In this document: piece after piece, positions 1-7,737 of the stretch
Numbering within the stretch: the first letter of the stretch is position 1
Layout: each line of letters opens with the position of its first letter
Source of the DNA: Unio delphinus
Taxonomy: Eukaryota > Mollusca > Bivalvia > Unionida > Unionidae
Reading direction: 5' to 3'
NCBI GenBank assembly: GCA_029339505.1
Contig: JAQISU010000210.1
Coordinates: 16,321,501 to 16,385,500, forward strand
Length of the DNA: 64,000 nucleotides
Made by a program: the position numbers and the translations under genes
The notes under the pieces: model-generated
Seen by the model: only the letters and a program-made list of their open reading frames with translations
What the model was told of the DNA's origin: nothing
Database searches by the model: none

Positions 1-379
1 TGTCATCCAACGACGATGATATCAACGAGGATAATTGCGAGTAACCGGCAGATGCAATATGATATTTAATTAAATAATCATGTAGTTTACTCTGGCTACA
101 CGATGATAGTTTTTTTGTGATCCCAGTTAATATACCAGCAATTGTAGCCACTGCGGAAATAGCGATTGGAACTACGACCGGAGCAATCATTGTAACCGAA
201 GATAGTATTATTCCAGCAGCAGTGATTACTCCTGACACCGAGTACACGGTGATATCAACTGTGGTTATTCTTCGTTTGTATTTTTTGATTTTTATTTGAT
301 ATTCTTCACAGAGAGAACTGAGTTTAGTTTGAAACTCTTTGACTTGATCATAGCGATACTGATTCGATGATGGAGTCAT
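1..379 (-). CDS. Polinton-type two-helix membrane protein, 3' end cut by window edge
   Basis: An open frame from the ATG at 379 reads leftward off the window for at least 126 codons without a stop. It has a charged N-terminus (residues 1-40, several Lys/Arg/Glu), then two adjacent hydrophobic stretches (about 43-60 and 62-87, rich in Val, Ile, Ala and Gly), then a polar tail containing KLHDYLIKYHIASAGYSQLS. This layout, with a Ser/Leu-rich helical tail after paired helices, matches a membrane protein I recall as recurrent in invertebrate Polintons; its function is unknown. It is the first gene of the leftward virion module, 73 bp beyond the stop of the fibre-like gene. Only the N-terminal part can be seen. 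Confidence 0.7.
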   Translation of the reverse strand, partial: MTPSSNQYRYDQVKEFQTKLSSLCEEYQIKIKKYKRRITTVDITVYSVSGVITAAGIILSSVTMIAPVVVPIAISAVATIAGILTGITKKLSSCSQSKLHDYLIKYHIASAGYSQLSSLISSSLDD

Positions 380-452
380 TTTATTTTAAAAGCGTTAGCA
401 TTTTCAATTACGAAATTCAAAATTGCAAAGTAATTCTGAAAGAATTTTTAAA

Positions 453-1484
453 TCAATTTAATTGTTTACTTAAATCCACTACGAATTCTACGTACCACGT
501 TACTGAAACCCTGACTAGATTTCTATCTGTAGTCGTTATCGTGAATTGTTCAGTTGTATCCTTGTCGATTATCGTTGATACTGTATTATTGACTTCAGAT
601 GATGAACTCGACGATGATATATTAAACTGATTCGGTGATACTATTGTTAATCGATAAATACCCTTGACTGCTGCGGTTATGTTTAAAATGTTATTTGTGG
701 AAGTCCACGCAAATGAACCGTGTTGAATCGTGTGTACTACGTTGTTGACGATAGATTTATCATGAGGAATTTTTACTTTTTCAACAACGCTTATCATTCT
801 CATTGCATCATCCCTTATTGCGTTGTTGAATGTTTTAAGTTCATCGATGGATTTTTTAATATCGGGAAGTGTTATTTCAATTTTATCAAATGGGCTCCCA
901 ATAAATTTGTCCATGAGGTTTTTACGAAACGTCATAAATAGTTTCGTGTGTTTTTCATATTCGGATTGAAGAGTTGCTAGTTCCAATATAGAATCTTTTA
1001 TTGTGGTGAGTTTTGGTGTGGTCCCTGGTGGATTTCCAAAAAATTCTAGTATGGGTTTGTCAATTTTGTCAACTATATTTCTTTGTAATGCAGTAAACTG
1101 ATCAAATGCAACTATATGATCGTCATACTTATCATTAAGCGATTTTAATGAATTCACCGTGTTATCGTATGTTGTTAATTTATCCGTAATTGTTGAAACA
1201 AGTACACCTGGTTTGAGTTTACCCTCATCAGAAAATAACGCGATAGCATCCTCTGCTGCGTCTCGTTGTTTAACCAAAATATCATTAAGAGAGATATTAC
1301 TACTTTTCAACTTACCCTGACGATCTTGAAAAACAACTATTTCACCAGGATCAACATTTGCTAGGTTTAATATTTCGGATATTTCATCTTTGATTAATTT
1401 TTTAACATCCTTGTTATCAACGGTTTCAACTCCACTATCAGGTTTTTTCAGCGATGATAAAGATCGTCCCCAAATATCAATCAT
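453..1484 (-). CDS. Fibre-like coiled-coil virion protein
   Basis: 343 residues beginning MIDIWGRSLSSLKK. A short N-terminal segment is followed by a long helical, coiled-coil-prone middle (about 30-245, rich in Lys/Asp/Leu/Ile) and a beta-rich C-terminal domain (about 250-343) with a run of eight serines and Thr-rich strands ending VSVTWYVEFVVDLSKQLN. Short N-terminal anchor, rod, then globular head is the architecture of attachment fibres, and the gene lies beside protease and capsid genes. I infer a trimeric fibre or spike; no receptor-binding family is recognised. The box CTATAATA directly precedes the ATG. The start at 1484 is supported by that box and the conserved-looking N-terminus. 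Confidence 0.6.
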   Translation of the reverse strand: MIDIWGRSLSSLKKPDSGVETVDNKDVKKLIKDEISEILNLANVDPGEIVVFQDRQGKLKSSNISLNDILVKQRDAAEDAIALFSDEGKLKPGVLVSTITDKLTTYDNTVNSLKSLNDKYDDHIVAFDQFTALQRNIVDKIDKPILEFFGNPPGTTPKLTTIKDSILELATLQSEYEKHTKLFMTFRKNLMDKFIGSPFDKIEITLPDIKKSIDELKTFNNAIRDDAMRMISVVEKVKIPHDKSIVNNVVHTIQHGSFAWTSTNNILNITAAVKGIYRLTIVSPNQFNISSSSSSSEVNNTVSTIIDKDTTEQFTITTTDRNLVRVSVTWYVEFVVDLSKQLN

Positions 1485-1565
1485 TATTATAGAAATATTT
1501 TCATCGTTTAAATCTGATGGATTTTCAATCTAAAGATTTTTAATCTAAAATTCTTTCAGAATTTT
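1485..1565. repeat. Cluster of short palindromes between fibre-like gene and protease
   Basis: Three adjacent imperfect palindromes, of the types AAATC-TGATG-GATTT, AATC-TAAA-GATT and AAATTCT-TTC-AGAATTT, fill most of this gap. They belong to the dispersed micro-palindrome family of the element. They could also fold as a transcript-end hairpin for the protease mRNA, which ends at 1566. Confidence 0.6.
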
Positions 1566-1970
1566 TTAAAGAGATTTGCCGCTAGTATACTCATTTACTA
1601 CTATATGAGGTGGTTTCGAAAATCTTTTGGATATAGCATCAAGTACGTTTAATACTTCATTACCACATATTGGTGGATCAAGCATTGTTTGTGTTGGTAA
1701 CGTAGAATACCAAGTCTTCATTGGAAAATCTTTTATATAACGCATAAATTCTTTCGGCGGCGCTAATCCATATGAGTCAAAATAAATAATCCCACGTGGA
1801 TCAATCGCGTATGCAACCCAGTGAGTTCCAGGTCCGGAGCTGTTATCTAAATTAATAATACCGGTTTCAACATCATTTGGTTGTGCCGGTAACTGATCTC
1901 TCATAAAAACCCCTCTGAAATTTTTTATTTTTAATTTTTTAGCGGTATCAATTAAATCAAAATTGGACAT
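1566..1970 (-). CDS. PRO: Adenain-like cysteine protease (maturation protease)
   Basis: 134 residues from the ATG at 1970. This start lies five bases past the stop of the upstream gene, after a GATATAG box. An in-frame ATG at 2018 would add 16 residues inside the upstream gene and is less likely. The adenovirus-protease order His-Asp-Gln-Cys is visible: His in GTHWVAYAID (about 50), Asp in IYFDSYG (65), Gln in LPTQTM (94) and Cys in PPICGNEVL (102). The start (SNFDLIDTAKK...GVFMRDQLP) is also typical of Polinton proteases. Known role of the family (C5 peptidases): cleaving capsid and core precursors during virion maturation. The usual Ser a few residues before CG is Pro here; otherwise the catalytic set is complete. 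Confidence 0.9.
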   Translation of the reverse strand: MSNFDLIDTAKKLKIKNFRGVFMRDQLPAQPNDVETGIINLDNSSGPGTHWVAYAIDPRGIIYFDSYGLAPPKEFMRYIKDFPMKTWYSTLPTQTMLDPPICGNEVLNVLDAISKRFSKPPHIVVNEYTSGKSL

Positions 1971-1975
1971 AGGAA

Positions 1976-2437
1976 CTATATCGTTCCTGGAATTCGAAGA
2001 CCCTTTCCGCTGTACCATGAACTCGGGGTTCCTGGTAGTCTTAGACCCTTTCCTTTTTTTTTATACCCTTTTCCAGTTGCCTTTTTCAATGCCATTCCTG
2101 CTGCGGTACCAATAGCTCCTAATGCTGCTGCCTTCGCTACCGCTGGGGCTGCTGCGGCAATCAACCCTGGAATCAACCCTAACAACGGGAATATACCACC
2201 AGTCTTTTCCATGTTTTTAATCGCGCTCGTAGAAAGAGTAACCTGAACTCCCTTTTTTTCTTTCAGCGCTTTATTAAAATGATTAACCTGAGTTTTCGTC
2301 AGCGATAGTTTATTCCCTCCGCCATTCATTTGATTAGGTTTCAGCGTTATTGTGGTTCCACATTGCTTAGCTGATTTGGATTGTAATTTTTTTAGCTGAC
2401 CAGGTGTCAACGTAACATTGATATTACTATACGACAT
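1976..2437 (-). CDS. pX/pVI-like hydrophobic and basic virion protein
   Basis: 153 residues from MSYSNINVTLTPGQL at 2437; an upstream in-frame ATG at 2506 would overlap the gap to the capsid gene. The ATG follows GTATA directly. The N-terminal half repeats a short theme (VTLTPGQLKKL, ITLKPNQM, LSLTKTQVN, VTLSTSAIKNM), four LT/LK-x-x-Q/A motifs. Then come TGGIFPLLGLIPGL, a long Ala-rich amphipathic or membrane-active helix (about 85-120), and a very basic tail with GKGYKKKGKGLRLPGT and a second GKGLRIPGT. The Gly-rich/hydrophobic/basic layout resembles the minor core or lytic proteins of adenoviruses and adintoviruses. I infer DNA condensation or membrane disruption. It lies between capsid and protease, and its stop nearly touches the protease start. 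Confidence 0.65.
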   Translation of the reverse strand: MSYSNINVTLTPGQLKKLQSKSAKQCGTTITLKPNQMNGGGNKLSLTKTQVNHFNKALKEKKGVQVTLSTSAIKNMEKTGGIFPLLGLIPGLIAAAAPAVAKAAALGAIGTAAGMALKKATGKGYKKKGKGLRLPGTPSSWYSGKGLRIPGTI

Positions 2438-2506
2438 TATACAAAATAGATTGATTCTAAATTCAAATTGCTTTGCAATTTTCAATGTAAGTATTTCTAA
2501 ATTCAA

Positions 2507-3937
2507 TTATAGATTTTCAACTGGTGCATCTACCAATCTCATTCGTCCACCAACACCCTCGAGTATCATTGATTTATCACTGAGAATGACAGCAACCGCT
2601 CTATAATTATCAATACCACCAGCACCAACAGGACGGGTTACACGAGCTCGGAAGTGTATATCAACTACGGACTGTTTCATCAAGTCAAGATGTTCCAACG
2701 AAAAGTAATAAATCGGATACAGACTTTTAAAATCCAATTGTGATATTTGTAGACCAGTATCTACATTTTGATCACGTCCCATAAATGATAGCAATCGATG
2801 ATAAACTCGTGCAATATAGTTTTGACCGTAATTAAGTTGTATATCCTCTGATGGTTCTTGTTGTCCGTTTATTTTAAGTGAAACTTCATTACATCCGATT
2901 TGATCAAATATCATATGGGAACGTTCTTGATTATCCAATCGCGCTCTATTCTGTAGCGCAATAAAAATATGCCGTGGAGCTGAAACACCCTGTCGTGCTG
3001 CCAAATGCCATGTAAGTGTACCATCAATATTAGAATCCATGGTATCTGTGGACGTTGTCAACCAGCTTAATAATCTCTTTCCCCCTTGATCCATAAATGA
3101 TAGCAACCGCGGTTCTACTGACAATGATGGAGTCAACACTGGCATCCACAGTGATAGTTTTGATAAATTTACTTTACCAGCGGCAACGCCAGCAGCGCGC
3201 CAGATTGCATTATTATCAGTACCCTTTCTCACTAGTGCTACAGTATGCTTTACTCCATAAATAACTTTTCTGACGTTTCTACAAAATCCAAATATGTGAT
3301 GGAGCGGAATCGCACATGAAAACTGTCGACGCTCTCCCTGCAATGTTCCTTTTCGTGTTGCAAACCCTAAATTGAAATTATTATTAACGCTTCCGAGAAT
3401 ATCAAAGGTAGCACCTGGTCTGTCTCTATGTTCAGGGGTATCAAGTTGTGGATCAGCTGCAGTAGCTCTTGGAGTATGTATTTTAATATACGGAATGTGC
3501 TCAGCGTGATCAGTGATATCCTTAGAGAACATCATAGATGGACCAGCCGATCTAGTATAATCATCAGAATATCTCGCTAACCCGATTATTCCCGTTGCAA
3601 CATCAACCTCGCGTTCAATAGATTCGATTTCTTTTCCATCAATGAGATATCTTGCGCTTTCAAATAAAGCCATGATGCCATTGTTAACAAAACCAACTCG
3701 GATAGTTGGGTCATTTGCATATGGTGTATCATTATACTGTAAAAGTTCACCTTCGACTTCAATAAAGGCTTCAGCGGGTAAAAAGTATTTACTGGTATCA
3801 TGAACTTGAAGTTCAATTCTTCCACGAAGATCAGGTTGTACTGCGTGATAAGCAAAAAATTGATAATCACGTACAGAAGTATCTTTAAGTACTGGGGCTT
3901 CCATGTCAAATGCAACATCAGGGTTCTGTTTGAACAT
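2507..3937 (-). CDS. MCP: Major capsid protein, double jelly-roll type
   Basis: 476 residues, beta-rich. The N-terminal half has the feature I associate with Polinton and related capsid proteins, a strand-helix with NNGIMALFESARYLIDGKEI (about 97-116). The C-terminal part ends with GGIDNYRAVAVILSDKSM and a short tail. The central region VSLKINGQQEPSEDIQLNYGQ is compatible with the second jelly roll. In the family, trimers form pseudo-hexameric capsomers of an icosahedral shell. The start at 3937 is preceded by ATATATAATAAAAA. It is the largest gene of the leftward module and lies just upstream of the pX-like and protease genes, as expected of a morphogenesis block. The frame is intact. A single-jelly-roll penton gene was not identified in the window and may lie to the left of it. 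Confidence 0.82.
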   Translation of the reverse strand: MFKQNPDVAFDMEAPVLKDTSVRDYQFFAYHAVQPDLRGRIELQVHDTSKYFLPAEAFIEVEGELLQYNDTPYANDPTIRVGFVNNGIMALFESARYLIDGKEIESIEREVDVATGIIGLARYSDDYTRSAGPSMMFSKDITDHAEHIPYIKIHTPRATAADPQLDTPEHRDRPGATFDILGSVNNNFNLGFATRKGTLQGERRQFSCAIPLHHIFGFCRNVRKVIYGVKHTVALVRKGTDNNAIWRAAGVAAGKVNLSKLSLWMPVLTPSLSVEPRLLSFMDQGGKRLLSWLTTSTDTMDSNIDGTLTWHLAARQGVSAPRHIFIALQNRARLDNQERSHMIFDQIGCNEVSLKINGQQEPSEDIQLNYGQNYIARVYHRLLSFMGRDQNVDTGLQISQLDFKSLYPIYYFSLEHLDLMKQSVVDIHFRARVTRPVGAGGIDNYRAVAVILSDKSMILEGVGGRMRLVDAPVENL

Positions 3938-4031
3938 TTTTTATTATATATCCGATGGTCTAAATAAAAAATTACAAAGTAATTTAAAAAATTCTGAAAG
4001 TAATTTAAAAAATTCTGAAGGAATTTTGAAT

Positions 4032-4219
4032 TGAAAACCCCAGGAATTCATTTAGAGAAAATCGATTTTCATGAAATTATGTCGACGGATTAGCCAAAAA
4101 ACAATACAAAATCAATAAAAAAAACATCGAAAATTCGATGAAACAACATATTTTTAGCCTCACAGGATAAAAAATCTGATCAAAATCGATTTTCTCTAAA
4201 TGAATTCCTGGGGTTTTCA
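4032..4219. repeat. 38-bp perfect inverted repeat, 112-bp loop
   Basis: The arms 4032-4069 and 4182-4219 are exact reverse complements; the outer bases mismatch at 4031/4220 and the inner bases at 4070/4181. A further shared block, ATTTTCATGAAATT, follows the left arm (from 4065) and the right arm (from about 4228) in direct orientation. The pair can form a cruciform or RNA hairpin. Confidence 0.9.
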
Positions 4220-4435
4220 TCCTCGATTTTCATGAAATTTTGTCGATGAATTGCATAAAAACACTAGAAAAATGAGTAAAAACACTAGAAAAATGAGTAA
4301 AAAAAGTAAAAAATCTAACAAAATTAGCAAATTATAAATATTTTATAATATAAAAATAATTTTTATAAACTAATTATTTAGTTGGGTGTATTTTAATAAT
4401 GATGATGAAAATATCTGATAATGAAGATAACGTAA

Positions 4436-4627
4436 GTAGAATCACAAGTGATTCTGATACAAGTGATTCTGACACAAATATTTCTAATGCTAGCATTTCT
4501 ACAATAACCATAACAACTGAGCATCCTATTCAAATAAATAGAATCACAAGTGATTCTGACACAAATATTTCTAATGCTAGCATTTCTACAATAACTATCA
4601 TAATTGGAAATCCTGTTCAAATAAATA
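4436..4627. repeat. Tandem repeat built from micro-palindromes
   Basis: Two copies (4436-4509 and 4537-4597) share AGAATCACAAGTGATTCTG, a near-perfect palindrome, followed by GACACAAATATTTCTAATGC and the GCTAGC palindrome. The segment ATCCTRTTCAAATAAATA also occurs twice (4523 and 4610). A plus-strand frame of 85 codons (4399-4656) crosses it, but it is only the repeat in translation. Confidence 0.85.
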
Positions 4628-4630
4628 TTT

Positions 4631-5131
4631 CTAACGTTTCTGTCGAAATTTCTTAAAACCACTTCCCGGAAGCCCACTTCCGGCTATCATATTTGCTGTT
4701 ATGTTATCCTGGGCGTTAGTCATTAATGATTGTAGTTTTTTATCCACGGCGTTATTTATTATTTTACTAACCTGTGTAGGCATTACTGCAGTAGATGGTA
4801 GTGAAGTTATTCTAGAAATGCTAGCATTTCCAGGTTTTGATTGGAAATTCGAAGAATTTCGTCGTCGAACTAGCGCTGTTAGTTTATCCTTAGCGGCTGA
4901 AAATGCCTTACTAGCAAGATCACCAACAGCGCTAATACCCTTATCTCGGATAACATCAATTGCTTTCATTGATAATTGTTTTGCAAACGGAGCCACTTTT
5001 GGAGCCATTCTTGAAAATAATCCCATTATAGTATTACCGAGACCATCTCCATAGTATGCTCGGTATTTTGGCAATCGTGAGTTTACCACGTAGACACTAG
5101 TTGGTTTATCATGGTTGTAGTGTATGATCAT
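4631..5131 (-). CDS. Adenovirus pVI/pX-like minor virion protein
   Basis: 166 residues. After a polar start comes YRAYYGDGLGNTIMGLFSRM, then PKVAPFAKQL and an amphipathic Ala-rich helix (about 45-85). The pattern G-x-G-L-G...GLF-R...P is what I recognise from Polinton/adintovirus relatives of adenovirus pVI and pX. The tail is basic (GFKKFRQKR). Likely role, by family analogy, is a minor capsid or core protein with a membrane-active helix that is trimmed by the protease. Two micro-palindromes lie inside the gene (4815-4831 and 4843-4860) and encode GNASIS and NSSNF, so part of the loop at about residues 92-107 is repeat-derived. A TATATAGAGA box immediately precedes the ATG. Confidence 0.68.
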   Translation of the reverse strand: MIIHYNHDKPTSVYVVNSRLPKYRAYYGDGLGNTIMGLFSRMAPKVAPFAKQLSMKAIDVIRDKGISAVGDLASKAFSAAKDKLTALVRRRNSSNFQSKPGNASISRITSLPSTAVMPTQVSKIINNAVDKKLQSLMTNAQDNITANMIAGSGLPGSGFKKFRQKR

Positions 5132-5161
5132 TCTCTATATACAGAATCACTTTTGATTCTA

Positions 5162-5196
5162 CAAATGCTAGTGTTTCCAAATGCTAAAGCATTTCC
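5162..5196. repeat. Pair of adjacent micro-palindromes
   Basis: AAATGCTAGTGTTTCC and AAATGCTAAAGCATTTCC stand side by side in the gap between the pVI/pX-like gene and the coiled-coil gene. Confidence 0.7.
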
Positions 5197-5210
5197 AAAT
5201 TGATATTTAT

Positions 5211-6293
5211 CTAATCGCTATGATAACCGTAGAAATTCGAAGAATTTCCATCCAAAGAATTTTCGGCTAACTCCTCAATGAAATCTCTATATGTTGCAAT
5301 ATCCATGATACCACCTTGAAATAACCTCCTACAGATATCAGCTGCTTCATTGATTATTTCTGGTGAGTTATTCCCGGCTCGTTTTCCTCCTACAAGTATT
5401 TCTAATCGTGCTATATCACCGAGAATATTGCCGGGACATGTTACACTAGAGTTTCCAACACTAGAGTGAAAATCCATAGGTGAATATCCCTTTCCAGTTT
5501 TTTTCTTAGTTTTTACTTCTCTTTTTCTTTGTTGTTCTTGTTGCTTTTCTTCTTCTTCTTGTTGTTGTTGTAAATCATGATCTTCAATTCCTCTCGTAAA
5601 CATTTTATACTCCAGTTTTCCTTTTTTTAAACGATCAATATTTTGATTCATTTTAAACAACCAATCAACCCAGTCAGGTCGTGATATTTTACTCTCTTTA
5701 TACTCGTCCTTCAAAAAACGTTCTCTTGAATAATAGCTTTGGACAGCAAAATTACCAAAGGCGATATAATCGTTGGGTTTTATTAATTGAAATTGTTTTA
5801 TTTGTATTATACCCTCCGGAGTGAATTTGTCTATAAAGGCAACACGACTCTTCGTGGAAACTGCGCCTTCTTGTTCTTCTTCTTGTTCTTCTTCTTCTTG
5901 TTCTTGCTGTCGTTGTAGTTCTTCTTGTTCTTCTTGTTTTTGCTGCCGTTGTAGTTCCATCTCCCCTGCGATTTCACCTGGAAGTATTTGTACAGCTTGT
6001 TTCGTTTGTTTAGTTCGTTTTGCTATTTTCTCCAACACAGGGAGAAGAGGCTTCTCTGTTCTAGGACCTTCTTTAGGGACATCTCCGTATATCGCCCGTT
6101 CAGTTGCTGTTTTCACACCCTCAGTTGCACTAACAATAGGTTTGAAGAGTTGTTCTGTATCCTCTGTGAAGTCAGTCTGAAATAATTGCCGTTGTTGAAG
6201 TTTTTCGCGGATTCTATCACGAAGGGGTAATATTTTCTTAAGAGCTTCAAGTCTTTCTCTAGCTAATCTCGTTGTTAATGATTCTCCTACCAT
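5211..6293 (-). CDS. Coiled-coil Polinton protein with conserved C-terminal helical domain
   Basis: 360 residues. The N-terminal part (1-120) is charged and helical. Two Gln/Glu tracts (about 113-145 and 240-262) are low-complexity coiled coil and flank a middle domain containing DYIAFGNFAVQSYY and SRPDWVDWLFKMNQN. A basic linker (KTKKKTGKGYSPMDF) leads to the domain RLEILVGGKRAGNN, then EIINEAADICRRLFQGG and a final helix. I have seen this last motif (Arg-Leu-x-Ile-Leu-x-Gly...Ala-Gly-Asn) at the ends of proteins from many invertebrate Polintons; its function is unknown. The protein ends in GNSSNFYGYHSD, translated from a micro-palindrome at 5232-5249. It is probably a structural or scaffold protein, given the neighbours. 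Confidence 0.7.
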   Translation of the reverse strand: MVGESLTTRLARERLEALKKILPLRDRIREKLQQRQLFQTDFTEDTEQLFKPIVSATEGVKTATERAIYGDVPKEGPRTEKPLLPVLEKIAKRTKQTKQAVQILPGEIAGEMELQRQQKQEEQEELQRQQEQEEEEQEEEQEGAVSTKSRVAFIDKFTPEGIIQIKQFQLIKPNDYIAFGNFAVQSYYSRERFLKDEYKESKISRPDWVDWLFKMNQNIDRLKKGKLEYKMFTRGIEDHDLQQQQEEEEKQQEQQRKREVKTKKKTGKGYSPMDFHSSVGNSSVTCPGNILGDIARLEILVGGKRAGNNSPEIINEAADICRRLFQGGIMDIATYRDFIEELAENSLDGNSSNFYGYHSD

Positions 6294-6464
6294 TATTGAA
6301 AGAGTATTACTATTGTCAAATTAAAAAATCCAAAGCATTTTAGAAATCCAAAGCATTTTAGAAATGCAAATCATTTCGAAAGAAATCACTAACCTAAAAA
6401 TGCAAATCATTTTAATACTTCCTTGTTGTTACACACATAATTTTACTTCCTCATACCGTATCGG
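6294..6464. repeat. Gap with tandem micro-palindromes
   Basis: The segment ATCCAAAGCATTTTAGAA occurs twice (from about 6328) and is followed by GAAATGCAAATCATTTCG and AAAATGCAAATCATTTTAA, each a 16-18 bp imperfect palindrome of the dispersed family. No gene is seen in this gap. Confidence 0.75.
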
Positions 6465-6854
6465 TTATACAAACAAAGGAGGCTCTCTACGCGTGGGTTC
6501 ATCACCTTCAGAGTTTTCCATTAACATTTTTAATTGTCTCACTTTACAATTAATAAGTCTCTTTTGTTCATATTCTAATCCTAATTGCTTTCGAACACGT
6601 TCAACGATGCTACATAATGGTACGAAGACATTAACATCTTCAGTATTTACTAAGCTCTCACGTATAAGCTTTTGGATATTCTTAATTAAAAAATATTTTT
6701 TAGATAGGACATATTTTCCAGTCTGTTCTGCAAATTGTATATCCTCGAAATTGGTCATAATTTGATCACAATCCAAACCTGAACATAATTTTACATTTTC
6801 ATCCTTCAACTTGTTGATTTCAATAATAATCAATTTGAGATTTTCAATATTCAT
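6465..6854 (-). CDS. Hypothetical helical protein
   Basis: 129 residues from MNIENLKLIIIEI at 6854. This start is preferred over the in-frame ATG at 6902 because TATATATAT abuts it directly. The protein is highly charged and helical, with several Lys/Glu-rich heptad-like stretches, one Cys-x4-Cys pair (CSGLDC) and a C-terminus EPTRREPPLFV. I do not recognise the family. It is the first gene of the leftward module, about 170 bp upstream of the coiled-coil gene, and borders the non-coding centre that probably drives the module. Confidence 0.55.
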   Translation of the reverse strand: MNIENLKLIIIEINKLKDENVKLCSGLDCDQIMTNFEDIQFAEQTGKYVLSKKYFLIKNIQKLIRESLVNTEDVNVFVPLCSIVERVRKQLGLEYEQKRLINCKVRQLKMLMENSEGDEPTRREPPLFV

Positions 6855-6971
6855 ATATATATAAAAATATATTTGTTTAAATGCAAAGTATTTCAAATAC
6901 AAAGTATTTTCAAAATGAATTCTGGATACACTAAGGTGTTGATCATCTTAGTATACCCAGAAGCTTAATGC

Positions 6972-7260
6972 GATTATAGGTGATTATGATTATATATAAT
7001 GAATGACGACGGCACATTCACCGTTTTGAACCCCCTTGGTGTTTTATACATCAAGCAGCGCGCTCAACGGTTACAACCGACAAACATATAACAATAGATT
7101 ATAGGTGAACAATGAATGAATTGATTTCAATGACAATGACGACGGTACAATAACCCCTGATCTAGTGTGGTAGGCGGTTATACACATAGGACGGTACAAC
7201 AATAGATTATAGGTGACACAATGAATGAATTGATTTCAATGACAATGGATGACGCGGGCT
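6972..7260 (+). repeat. Three direct repeats, about 110-120 bp apart
   Basis: Units begin GATTATAGGTGA at 6972, 7094 and 7204. Units 2 and 3 continue with an almost identical block through ATGAATGAATTGATTTCAAT and GACAATG. Unit 1 has a TATATATAATG box and a shared tail ATGACGACGG that recurs in unit 2. Confidence 0.8.
6999..7091 (+). CDS. Candidate 30-codon ORF with TATA box on its start
   Basis: The ATG at 6999 directly follows TATATATA, the same arrangement as the recognised genes. It encodes 30 residues, including TFTVLNPLGVLYIKQRAQRL, then TAA. The peptide has a plausible composition, but it is too short for coding statistics and I do not recognise it. It overlaps the first direct repeat. 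It may be a real small protein, an exon, or chance. Confidence 0.3.
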   Translation: MNDDGTFTVLNPLGVLYIKQRAQRLQPTNI

Positions 7261-7391
7261 ATTCTACATTCAAGTGTAAACAAAACCGCAAAATCGAAAC
7301 TTTGGTTTTGAATGTCAATAATAACGTTCATACCACGTGTGACGGTGTGGTTTTGTTTACACTTGAATTTCGGCTAAATGCCCAATTATAA
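7221..7391 (+). CDS. Candidate 56-codon ORF over inverted repeat
   Basis: The ATG lies in the third direct repeat (MNELISMTMDDAG) and the frame runs to TAA at 7389-7391. Both arms of the 22-bp inverted repeat are translated (FKCKQNR near the start, LFTLEF near the end). No family is recognised. Coding status is doubtful because the sequence may be kept for its hairpin. Confidence 0.25.
   Translation: MNELISMTMDDAGYSTFKCKQNRKIETLVLNVNNNVHTTCDGVVLFTLEFRLNAQL
7269..7367. repeat. 22-bp inverted repeat, 55-bp loop
   Basis: The arm 7269-7290 (TTCAAGTGTAAACAAAACCG plus two bases) pairs with 7346-7367 at 21 of 22 positions. It could form a stable hairpin in RNA or single-stranded DNA at the centre of the element. 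Confidence 0.88.
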
Positions 7392-7737
7392 TAAGAACGA
7401 ATTTGTATATATACACTCATTACGACGAGGTGATATAAAAGAGGTGTAGTGATTGTAATTATTTGTTTGTTTATTAGCGATCACTGACAACGTTGAAAAC
7501 ACGCATAATACTTGAAACAGACATTAAAAAAAATGTTTAAATACAACGTGGTTATAAAACAGTTCTGTTAATACTTGAAAAAAGACAAAATTGATTGTGT
7601 TTTGTTCGGATTTATTTAATTATAACAGCCAATCAAAAATCGAAGATTTTCCAACGCTAGTATTTCCGTGTTTAAGATCCGTAACTCTGTCATTGGTGGA
7701 AATCCTACGGATTTCACACGCGTTATACCTAACGGAG

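Larger units (their letters stand above)
3938..4630. other. Non-coding gap upstream of capsid gene, rich in palindromes
   Basis: About 690 bp, very AT-rich. It contains three short palindromes (3969-4027), a perfect 38-bp inverted repeat (4032-4069 with 4182-4219), a two-copy 20-bp direct repeat AAAAACACTAGAAAAATGAG near 4260-4300, and the tandem repeat at 4436-4627. It lies 5' of the capsid gene on the minus strand, so promoter elements for that gene are expected within it; the clearest is the ATATATAATA box at about 3942-3952. Confidence 0.7.
6855..7737. other. Non-coding centre of the element: repeats, inverted repeat, candidate control region
   Basis: About 880 bp separate the leftward virion module from the next gene. 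Besides palindromes at 6880-6920 it holds three copies of GATTATAGGTGA (6972, 7094 and 7204), each followed within about 20 bp by ATGAATGA, the last two with a shared block ATGAATTGATTTCAATGACA. A 22-bp inverted repeat lies at 7269-7290/7346-7367. Two small plus-strand ORFs begin at these repeats. A replication origin or an enhancer/promoter array would fit, but nothing here proves either. Confidence 0.6.

Noticed and set aside
117..299. Plus-strand 60-codon ORF at the left edge
   Set aside because: It is antisense to the membrane-protein gene on the minus strand, which has the better composition and start.
4399..4656. Plus-strand ORF rich in Ser/Asp/Ile
   Set aside because: It is the translation of the tandem palindrome repeat and runs into the 3' end of the pVI/pX-like gene on the other strand; no independent support.
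5821..6180. Cys/Ser-rich plus-strand ORFs
   Set aside because: Antisense of the Gln/Glu tracts of the coiled-coil gene.
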